A stretch of 7,668 nt of DNA, taken from contig JALSHL010000324.1 of assembly GCA_026982255.1 (NCBI GenBank), forward strand, positions 1 to 7,668, given 5' to 3'. Shown piece by piece: positions 1 through 4,866 of this stretch. The translations under genes and the position numbers were made by a program. The notes below the pieces were generated by a model that saw only the letters and a program-made list of their open reading frames with translations, was not told where the DNA came from and did no database searches. The stretch's first letter is position 1; each line of letters opens with the position of its first letter. Origin of the DNA: Paracoccaceae bacterium. GTDB taxonomy: Bacteria > Pseudomonadota > Alphaproteobacteria > Rhodobacterales > Rhodobacteraceae.

Positions 1-50
1 AGCGCTACACGCGCCTTGAACTCCGCCGAATATCGCTTCCTTTTCGTCAT
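1..50 (-). CDS. IS3-family transposase OrfA, N-terminal fragment (cut by window edge)
   Basis: On the minus strand an ATG at 50-48 opens a frame reading MTKRKRYSAEFKARVA before the window ends. This is the characteristic start of IS3-family OrfA proteins, a basic stretch leading into the helix-turn-helix (HTH_Tnp_1) that binds the element's ends. In this family OrfA is joined to the DDE-integrase OrfB by programmed -1 frameshifting; OrfB would lie to the left, outside the window. An AAAGGA ribosome binding site sits about 9 nt upstream on the minus strand (around 60-65). Whether the full transposase is intact cannot be seen. Confidence 0.75.
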   Translation of the reverse strand, partial: MTKRKRYSAEFKARVA

Positions 51-71
51 TTCAAATCGTCCTTTCTATCG

Positions 72-116
72 GGCGATCCATCTTAACGACTGGTCCGAAA
101 TCTTGCGACCACCTCT
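72..116. repeat. IS terminal repeat, inner copy
   Basis: This is a 45-bp unit starting GGCGATCCATCTTAAC and ending GCGACCACCTCT. It matches the unit at 129-173 at 41 of 45 positions. Each copy contains an internal inverted pair TGGTC...GACCA (90-111 here), which would suit a transposase binding site. Its distance to the OrfA start fits a normal IS3-family end. Confidence 0.8.
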
Positions 117-128
117 TCTTTCTCCTCA

Positions 129-173
129 GGCGATCCATCTTAACAACTGGTCCGAAATTCCGCGACCACCTCT
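129..173. repeat. IS terminal repeat, outer copy
   Basis: This is the second copy of the 45-bp unit, exactly 57 bp downstream of the first. Four substitutions separate the copies: one G/A and a three-base block CTT/TCC. The 12 nt between the copies (117-128) are pyrimidine-rich and unlike the sequence on the inner side of the first copy. The copy runs up to the base before the ATG at 174, so it forms the junction with chromosomal DNA. Confidence 0.8.
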
Positions 174-365
174 ATGGATGTGTTAACAAGTAAGCAGTAT
201 CATGAATTAGTAGACACGAAAACCGAGGACGAAAGTGTGGAGATTGGCGAGGTGGCAGAGAATATCATTGAAAAATCGGGAGAGTTCCTGAAAGAGATAT
301 TACCCAAATACGAAGAAGTTTTCGAGGAAGCCTTTTTTGTGACTGGTCAGAAGCCACCCGGTTGA
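174..365 (+). pseudogene. A+T-rich 63-codon remnant beside the IS end; function unknown
   Basis: The frame runs from an ATG immediately after the IS terminal repeat to a TGA at 363-365. The peptide is acidic and Glu/Lys-rich (for example VEIGEVAENIIEKSGEFLKE) and probably helical, with no recognised family, signal peptide or membrane segment. Two things argue against an intact gene: no ribosome binding site precedes the ATG (the upstream bases are the IS tip), and the frame abuts the insertion. Base composition is far more A+T-rich than the dcw genes, with codons such as TTA, AGT and ATA, suggesting acquired DNA. The likeliest reading is the C-terminal end of a larger gene interrupted by the element. 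A real small gene driven from the IS is possible but less likely. Confidence 0.45.
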
Positions 366-390
366 CCCGCCGCGCCAAACCCCCTACCTA
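362..390 (+). promoter_or_regulatory. Probable rnpB promoter
   Basis: TTGACC at 362-367 is a good sigma-70 -35 element. With a 17-bp spacer, TACCTA at 385-390 takes the -10 position. It is a poor match, but relaxed -10 elements are common in GC-rich alphaproteobacteria. The first base of the RNase P RNA P1 helix (397) falls 7 nt after the -10, where transcription should start. The -35 box includes the TGA stop of the upstream remnant frame. Confidence 0.55.
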
Positions 391-396
391 GCCCCC

Positions 397-763
397 ATGC
401 GGATGGCTGGATGGCTGCACCCCTTACGGGTGAGGAAAGTCCGGACTCCATGGAGGAATGACGCCGGTTAACGGCCGGCCGGGGCAACCCGAGGGAAAGT
501 GCCACAGAAAACAGACCGCCCTGCGTGCAGGGTAAGGGTGAAACGGTGGTGTAAGAGACCACCGCCCGCTTGGTAACAAGGGGGGCACGGTAAACCCCGT
601 CAGGAGCAAGGCCAAATAGGGGCTGCACGCCGCAAGGCAGGGGACTCCACCCCCGACAGCCCGGGTTGGCTGCAAGAGCCTGCCGGTAACGGCAGGCCCA
701 GACGAATGGCCATACAGGGGTCGCAAGGCCCCGGACAAAATCCGGCTTACAGGCCATCCGCAT
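397..763 (+). ncRNA. rnpB: RNase P RNA, bacterial class A
   Basis: This is the catalytic RNA of ribonuclease P, which with the RnpA protein removes 5' leaders from pre-tRNAs. The ends are set by P1: ATGCGGATGGC at 397-407 pairs fully with GCCATCCGCAT at 753-763. Conserved landmarks follow in order. GAGGAAAGTCCGGACTCC (432-449) is the 5' strand of P4, and the matching 3' strand is ACAAAATCCGGCTTA (735-749). The P11/P12 region has GGTAAGGGTGAAACGG, and the segment AGCAAGGCCAAATAGGGG (605-622) matches the well-known E. coli RNA. GGT at 664-666 in the P15 loop would pair with the tRNA CCA end. P18 is an 8-bp stem (678-685 with 690-697) closed by a GTAA tetraloop. The length of about 367 nt is normal and nothing essential appears missing. 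It is on the same strand as the dcw genes but probably a separate transcript. Confidence 0.97.
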
Positions 764-792
764 GTATTTCCGCCCCCTTCACGGGGCCGGAG

Positions 793-822
793 CCGGAATT
801 TCCGTAAAATCCGTGATTTTTT
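793..822 (+). terminator. Weak candidate rnpB terminator
   Basis: A short CGGA/TCCG inverted repeat (794-797 with either 801-804 or 810-813) is followed by a run of six T at 817-822. The stem is only 4 bp, so this is a poor intrinsic terminator. It is offered because it is the only T-run after rnpB that follows any inverted repeat. RNA 3' trimming to the P1 helix would make the exact termination point unimportant. Confidence 0.25.
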
Positions 823-825
823 GCA

Positions 826-860
826 CACCACATCTTGTGGTGCGGTCTTTGTGCGCCACA
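826..860 (+). other. Two mutually exclusive hairpins downstream of rnpB
   Basis: Segment B (836-842, TGTGGTG) pairs perfectly with segment A (826-832, CACCACA) across a 3-nt loop. Extended by one base (836-843), it can instead pair with segment C (853-860, GCGCCACA) as an 8-bp stem with one G-T pair across a 9-nt loop. Only one can form at a time. The A-B hairpin is followed by GGTCTTT, a very weak U-tract, so it may contribute to ending the rnpB transcript. No function is established. Confidence 0.4.
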
Positions 861-884
861 ACACCTGCCGGATTTCATGGAAAA

Positions 885-961
885 CCCATGGTTTTTCAGG
901 TATTTCCCATTTTTAGCCCATAAAAAGACCATTGATTTCCATATTTTCCCATGCTACCCCA
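885..961 (-). promoter_or_regulatory. Phased TGG/TGGG repeat array, probable MraZ operator
   Basis: On the plus strand CCA trinucleotides begin at 886, 907, 918, 929, 939, 949 and 959. The steps are 21, 11, 11, 10, 10 and 10 bp, that is, one or two helical turns each. Five of them are CCCA (885, 906, 917, 948, 958), so the minus strand carries TGGG or TGG direct repeats with mostly A/T-rich spacers. E. coli MraZ, an oligomeric ring protein, represses its own operon by binding TGGGN direct repeats separated by 5 nt, a 10-bp period. The array lies upstream of mraZ and overlaps the best promoter candidate, as autorepression would need. Binding itself is inferred. Confidence 0.6.
932..960 (+). 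promoter_or_regulatory. Candidate dcw operon promoter
   Basis: TTGATT (932-937) and TACCCC (955-960) are separated by 17 bp, placing a start site near 967, about 220 nt before mraZ. The -10 match is poor. Support comes mainly from position: the pair lies within the repeat array, just upstream of the structured leader. No better -35/-10 pair was found between 764 and 1186. Confidence 0.3.
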
Positions 962-966
962 AATGC

Positions 967-1173
967 ACGAGGAACAAAGCGGACTTCTCCAGAGGGCTTA
1001 AGCCCCGAAGAACAAACCAGAGCAGGTTTCATACAGGCACCCGCATTCCTCCAGTTGAAAAGATCCGGCGCGCAAGCGAGCAGACACGAAAGTGGCGCAG
1101 CCGGGCGACCCTGGACGGGACAGGCGGCGGGTCGTGCCTTAGGCAGCACGGTCCGCCGCTTCCGTCAGGAAAC
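967..1173 (+). ncRNA. upsM: Long mraZ 5' leader, candidate UpsM-like sRNA
   Basis: No gene is visible between the repeat array and the mraZ ribosome binding site. In Rhodobacter sphaeroides the dcw cluster is preceded by an unusually long leader that yields the abundant sRNA UpsM (about 206 nt), processed by RNase E and targeted by the sRNA StsR. This leader has the same place and nearly the same length. It can form several hairpins: GGGC/GCCC inside the palindrome at 994-1005, with outer CTTC (984-987) and GAAG (1007-1010); CGACCC (1106-1111) with GGGTCG (1129-1134); and CGTGC (1133-1137) with GCACG (1146-1150). The last two overlap by two bases. No hairpin is followed by a T-run, so the 3' end is not defined by an intrinsic terminator. 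The name is by position, not by sequence match; both ends are approximate. Confidence 0.4.
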
Positions 1174-1189
1174 AGGAGTAAGGGACGTG
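1174..1189 (+). promoter_or_regulatory. mraZ ribosome binding site and GTG start
   Basis: AGGAG at 1174-1178 lies 8 nt before GTG at 1187-1189. This fixes the start at the residue where MraZ homology begins (V/M-ARRFRG). It rules out the in-frame ATG at 932, which would add 85 residues unlike any MraZ. Confidence 0.8.
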
Positions 1190-1681
1190 GCAAGGCGTTT
1201 CAGAGGCAAGTCGCTCCACAAGGTGGACGCAAAGGGCAGGGTGTCGATTCCGGCGCCCTTCCGGCGTGTGCTGGAGGAAGGCGACCCCGACTGGCGCCCC
1301 GGCGAGAACCCGCAGCTGATCATCGTGCATGGCTCCAACGAGGGGCAGTGCCTCGAAGGGTATTCCCTGAAATCCATGGACGAGATCGACGAGTTGATCG
1401 AGCAGTTGCCGCATTTCTCGCCCGAACGCGAATATCTGGAAACCATTCTGGGCACCGAGTCCGATTATGCCAGCGTCGATGAAAACGGCCGCATGGTGCT
1501 GAGCAAGGCATTGCGCGACATGATCGGTGTCGGCAAGGAGGCGGTGTTCGTCGGCAAGGGCAACCGGTTCCAGATATGGGAGCCGCAGGCCTACGAGGCC
1601 GAACTGGCGCGGTTGCGCGAATGGGCGGCCTCGCAGGACAATCCCAAGGCGATGCTCTACCGGTCGAAGGCGGAGGGGTAG
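1187..1681 (+). CDS. mraZ: Transcriptional regulator MraZ
   Basis: MraZ is a DNA-binding protein of the AbrB/SpoVT fold that forms rings of eight or more subunits and represses the dcw operon promoter; excess MraZ disturbs division and is countered by RsmH in E. coli. The 164-residue product has the two expected half-domains. The first carries DAKGRVSIPAPFRRVL (14-29), the second DENGRMVLSKALRDMIG (98-114) and then FQIWEP (128-133). Both DxxGR motifs are present. The start is a GTG with an AGGAG ribosome binding site 8 nt upstream. The gene is first in the operon and ends 2 nt before rsmH. Its own operator is probably the TGGG array around 885-961. The length is normal for alphaproteobacteria. 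Confidence 0.96.
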   Translation: MARRFRGKSLHKVDAKGRVSIPAPFRRVLEEGDPDWRPGENPQLIIVHGSNEGQCLEGYSLKSMDEIDELIEQLPHFSPEREYLETILGTESDYASVDENGRMVLSKALRDMIGVGKEAVFVGKGNRFQIWEPQAYEAELARLREWAASQDNPKAMLYRSKAEG

Positions 1682-1683
1682 CG

Positions 1684-2700
1684 ATGGCTGTTCCCCCGAT
1701 TGATCCGACAAACCCCGAAACCCCGCATGTGCCCGTGTTGCTTGATCCGATCCTCGATCGGATTTCGCCCGTTTCAGGGGTATGGCTGGACGGCACTTTC
1801 GGCGCCGGTGGCTATACCCGTGCGCTGCTGGCGGCGGGGGCGGAGAAGGTGATCGGCGTGGATCGCGATCCCGAGGCGTTGGCGCGGGCCGAGGGCTGGT
1901 GCGGCGAATATGGCGAGCGGCTGGAACTGGTGGCGGGGCGGTTCGGGGAACTGGACCGGATTGCCGGTGCGGGCACGCTTGACGGGGTGGTGCTGGATAT
2001 CGGCGTTTCCTCGATGCAGATCGACCAGGCGGCGCGGGGGTTTTCCTTTATGAAGGACGGGCCGCTGGATATGCGGATGGAGCAGGCGGGGGTCTCGGCA
2101 GCGGATATCGTCAACGCGGCGCCCGAGGCGGTGATTGCCGATATCCTGTATCAGTTTGGCGAGGAGCGGGCCTCGCGTAAAATAGCCAAGGCGATTGTCA
2201 TGGATCGCAAGGTGCAGCCGTTTACCACGACGCGGCAACTGGCGGGGATGATCGAGCGGATCATGCCGCGCCCGAAACCGGGCCAGCCGCATCCGGCGAC
2301 GCGCACGTTCCAGGCGTTGCGCATTGCGGTGAATGACGAACTGGGCGAACTGGCGCGTGGTTTGCAGGCGGCCGAGGTTGCCCTGAAAGAGGGCGGTCTG
2401 CTGGTGGTGGTGACGTTCCATTCGCTCGAGGACCGGATGGTCAAAAGGTTTTTCCAGATGCGCAGTGGTGCGGCCCCTTCGGGCAACCGCTATGCACCTG
2501 CGACGGAGTCCGAGGCCCCGCGCTTCGAAAAGGTTACGCGCAAAGCGGTGGTGGGGGGGGAAGCGGAGATTTCCGCCAATCCCCGCGCGCGTTCCGCCAG
2601 ACTGCGCATCGGCCGGCGCACCGCTTTGCCGGCCGGTGCCCTTGATCCGCATGCGATCGGCCTGCCGGATCTGGAACTTGCGGCGGAGGCTTGGGCATGA
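1684..2700 (+). CDS. rsmH: 16S rRNA (cytosine(1402)-N(4))-methyltransferase RsmH
   Basis: RsmH (formerly MraW) uses S-adenosylmethionine to methylate N4 of C1402 in the 16S rRNA decoding centre. The 338-residue protein shows the family signature in order: HVPVLL (15-20), the SAM-binding loop DGTFGAGGYTRALL (36-49), GVDRDP (58-63), LDIGVSSMQID (104-114), RGFSF (118-122), PLDMRM (127-132), FQALRIAVNDEL (209-220), FHSLEDRMVK (245-254) and the C-terminal NPRARSARLR (299-308). The ATG at 1684 is preceded by a strong GGAGGGG at 1672-1678 lying within the end of mraZ. Its stop overlaps the ftsL start (ATGA). A run of eight G at 2553-2560 lies in the coding region, but the frame continues correctly into the conserved C-terminus, so no frameshift is present as read. 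Confidence 0.97.
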   Translation: MAVPPIDPTNPETPHVPVLLDPILDRISPVSGVWLDGTFGAGGYTRALLAAGAEKVIGVDRDPEALARAEGWCGEYGERLELVAGRFGELDRIAGAGTLDGVVLDIGVSSMQIDQAARGFSFMKDGPLDMRMEQAGVSAADIVNAAPEAVIADILYQFGEERASRKIAKAIVMDRKVQPFTTTRQLAGMIERIMPRPKPGQPHPATRTFQALRIAVNDELGELARGLQAAEVALKEGGLLVVVTFHSLEDRMVKRFFQMRSGAAPSGNRYAPATESEAPRFEKVTRKAVVGGEAEISANPRARSARLRIGRRTALPAGALDPHAIGLPDLELAAEAWA

Positions 2701-3053
2701 AGGGGTTTCTGACGTTTCTGGGTGTGGTGGCGGTGGTGTTCGTGGCGACATGGGCCTACCGCGTCAACTATTCCACGCAGGAGGCGCTGTCGGATGTGGC
2801 ACGGCTCCAGCGCCAGATCGCCAAGGAACGCGAGGCGATTGCCGTGTTGCGGGCCGAATGGGCCTATCTGAACCGGCCCGGGCGTTTGCTGGCCCTGTCC
2901 GAGAAACATTTCGGGACGCTGCGGTTGATGCCGCTGAGTGCCGAGAACTATTCCGATCCGATGAAGGTGATCTACCCGACACCCGAGGATCCGTTGTCGA
3001 TGAGTGAAGTGATTAACGCCGCCGTGCTTCAGGCGCTGGGAGAGTCCGAATGA
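2697..3053 (+). CDS. ftsL: Cell division protein FtsL
   Basis: FtsL is a small bitopic inner-membrane protein that forms the FtsQLB complex, linking the Z-ring to activation of the septal synthase FtsW-FtsI. The 118-residue product has the expected layout: a very short cytoplasmic N-terminus, one transmembrane helix (about 4-20), then a periplasmic heptad-rich segment (about 28-57, including LQRQIAKEREAIAVLRAEW). The motif LNRPGRLLALSEK (58-70) is typical of alphaproteobacterial FtsL. Sequence conservation in this family is low, so the call rests on topology, this motif and the invariant position between rsmH and ftsI. The ATG overlaps the rsmH stop and has GGAGG at 2685-2689, 7 nt upstream. 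The stop overlaps the ftsI start. Confidence 0.92.
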   Translation: MKGFLTFLGVVAVVFVATWAYRVNYSTQEALSDVARLQRQIAKEREAIAVLRAEWAYLNRPGRLLALSEKHFGTLRLMPLSAENYSDPMKVIYPTPEDPLSMSEVINAAVLQALGESE

Positions 3054-4846
3054 TCCGCAAGCCGCTGCGCCCGATTGCCCGCGTATTGCGTGCCCGCGAG
3101 GAGGGGGTCGATCCCGCCGTGATCGAGGCCGAGGCCAGAGCCGCACGCCTGCGCAAGCAACGCAAAGCGGAGCGGCGCAAGGCGGCCTCGCGGCTGATCC
3201 TGCTGGCCAGCGTGTTTTTCCTGTCTTTCGGGGCGGTGGGCTGGCGTATGGTGGTGCTGGCGACAACGCCGGCGGCGGAGCCTTCGGGGGGCGGGAACTA
3301 TACCCGTATTGTCAACCAGCGCGCCGATATTGTTGACCGGAACGGTGCCATTCTGGCAACCAATCTGGTGACTTTTTCGCTTTATGCCCGTCCGCAGGAC
3401 ATGGTTGATCCGGTCGCGGCGGCCGAGGGGCTGGTGCGGATTTTCCCCGATCTGGAAAAGGAGAGGTTGCTGCGCTGGTTTACCGGTGCGCGCAAGTTTG
3501 TCTGGATCAAACGCAAGCTCTCGCCCGAGCAGAAACAGGCGGTTTACGACCTTGGCGAGCCGGGGCTGCGGTTCGGCCCGCGCGAGTTGCGGCTGTATCC
3601 GAACGGGCGGCTGGCAGCGCATATTCTGGGCGGCACCAGTTTCGGGGAGGAAGGGGTTTATGCGGCCGAGGTGATCGGGACCGCTGGTGTGGAACTGGAA
3701 TTCGACAAATTCCTGCGCGATCCGGCCGAGGACGGGGCGCCGCTGGAGTTGTCCATTGATCTGTCGGTGCAGGCGGCGATGCGCCGTGTGCTGGCGGGTG
3801 GCATGGTGATGATGCAGGCCAAGGCGGCCTCGGCCGTGGTCATGGAGGTGGATACGGGGCGGATTGTGGCGATGGTTTCCTTGCCGGATTTCGATCCGAA
3901 CGACCGTCCGAACCCGCCGGTGAGCGGCGATCCCGGCGACAGCCCGCTGTTCAACCGCGTGGCGCAGGGGAAATACGAGCTTGGGTCGACTTTCAAGGTT
4001 CTGACCGCGGCGCAGGCGCTGGAAACGGGGCTGGCGACTCCCGATACGATGATCCCGACACGGGGGCCGTTGAAGTGGGGCAAGTTCACCATTCGCGATT
4101 ACAAGAATTACGGTGCGCAGTTGAGTCTGGAGGATGTGATCGTCAAATCCTCCAACATCGGCACGGCCAATCTGGCGGTGGAGATAGGGGCCGAGGCACA
4201 GCAGGCATTCCTGCGCAATCTGGGGCTGCTGGAGGCCCTGCCGGTGGAATTGCGCGAGGCCGGGCACTCGAAACCCATGTTCCCCGCGCCGAAGCAGTGG
4301 TCGGAGCTTTCGACCATGACGATTTCCTATGGTCACGGTATCGCGGTGACGCCGCTGCATCTGGCCGCGGCCTATGCAACCATTGCCAACGGCGGTTTGC
4401 GGGTGCGCCCGACGTTGTTGAAAAATGCACCGCTGCCCTCGGAAGAGGAGCGGGTGGTGTCGGAGGAGACCTCGCGGCAGGTGCTGGACATGATGCGGCA
4501 GGTGGTGGTGCGCGGCACGGCTTCGCTCGGCGATGTGCCGGGGTATCAGGTCGGCGGCAAGACCGGCACGGCCGACAAGCCGGATCCGAAGGGGGGATAT
4601 TACGAGGGCAAGGTGCTATCGACCTTTGCCAGCGTGTTTCCGACCGGCGATCCGAAATATGTGCTGGTATTGTCGCTTGACGAGCCGGAAATAGAGATGG
4701 CGGGCGAATTGCGTCGCACTGCGGGCTGGACCGCTGTGCCGGTAGCGGCCGAGGTCATCCGCCGGATTGCGCCGCTGCTGGACGTGCGGCCGGAATATTT
4801 CGATGCGCCGGAGGAAACCGGCACGCTGACCTTGACCTCCAACTGA
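3050..4846 (+). CDS. ftsI: Septal peptidoglycan transpeptidase FtsI (PBP3, class B PBP)
   Basis: FtsI crosslinks septal peptidoglycan in partnership with the glycosyltransferase FtsW, and is a beta-lactam target. The 598-residue protein starts with a basic cytoplasmic tail (1-47, rich in Arg and Lys), then a single transmembrane helix (about 48-71). The periplasmic dimerisation domain begins at RADIVDRNGAILATN (91-105). The transpeptidase domain has all three active-site motifs: SxxK as STFK (S313 nucleophile, K316), SxN as SSN (367-369) and KTG (504-506, in GGKTGTADK). All catalytic residues are present and the length is normal. The ATG overlaps the ftsL stop, with GGGAGAG at 3038-3044 as ribosome binding site. 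A 20-nt gap separates it from murE. Confidence 0.97.
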   Translation: MIRKPLRPIARVLRAREEGVDPAVIEAEARAARLRKQRKAERRKAASRLILLASVFFLSFGAVGWRMVVLATTPAAEPSGGGNYTRIVNQRADIVDRNGAILATNLVTFSLYARPQDMVDPVAAAEGLVRIFPDLEKERLLRWFTGARKFVWIKRKLSPEQKQAVYDLGEPGLRFGPRELRLYPNGRLAAHILGGTSFGEEGVYAAEVIGTAGVELEFDKFLRDPAEDGAPLELSIDLSVQAAMRRVLAGGMVMMQAKAASAVVMEVDTGRIVAMVSLPDFDPNDRPNPPVSGDPGDSPLFNRVAQGKYELGSTFKVLTAAQALETGLATPDTMIPTRGPLKWGKFTIRDYKNYGAQLSLEDVIVKSSNIGTANLAVEIGAEAQQAFLRNLGLLEALPVELREAGHSKPMFPAPKQWSELSTMTISYGHGIAVTPLHLAAAYATIANGGLRVRPTLLKNAPLPSEEERVVSEETSRQVLDMMRQVVVRGTASLGDVPGYQVGGKTGTADKPDPKGGYYEGKVLSTFASVFPTGDPKYVLVLSLDEPEIEMAGELRRTAGWTAVPVAAEVIRRIAPLLDVRPEYFDAPEETGTLTLTSN

Positions 4847-4866
4847 CGGGAGGCGAAAAGCCCCGC

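Larger units (their letters stand above)
1..168 (-). mobile_element. 5' end of an IS3-family insertion sequence (partial)
   Basis: The element enters from the left edge and reads leftwards. Seen: a transposase OrfA start at 50, a ribosome binding site in front of it, and a terminal sequence present twice (72-116 and 129-173). On the minus strand each copy begins TGGTCGC, so the outer tip would be the TG complement at 167-168. An end at 110-111 (the inner copy) would leave about 60 nt before orfA, as is usual for this family. The outer copy adds 57 nt. The other end of the element is outside the window, so target-site duplication cannot be checked. The family call rests on the OrfA N-terminus; the exact outer boundary is inferred. 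Confidence 0.7.

Noticed and set aside
347..932. Minus-strand open frames across the RNase P RNA and its downstream region
   Set aside because: They lie antisense to a structured RNA, have no ribosome binding sites and show no protein family features. They are by-products of a GC-rich RNA gene.
932..1186. In-frame open extension of mraZ back to an ATG at 932
   Set aside because: The 85 extra residues resemble no MraZ, the region carries the operator-like array and leader, and a good ribosome binding site precedes the GTG at 1187 where family similarity begins.
1..1186. CRISPR array or tRNA genes in the non-coding left third
   Set aside because: The only direct repeats are the two IS ends and short CCA motifs. 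No spacer-repeat pattern or tRNA cloverleaf was found.
835..1482. Plus-strand 215-codon frame through the leader into mraZ
   Set aside because: It overlaps mraZ out of frame, has no ribosome binding site, and its sequence is basic and low in complexity.
3029..4360. Long minus-strand open frame opposite ftsI (443 codons)
   Set aside because: It is a mirror of GC-rich codon use in ftsI, rich in Arg, His and Gln with no recognisable domain, and fully overlaps a gene with all catalytic motifs.
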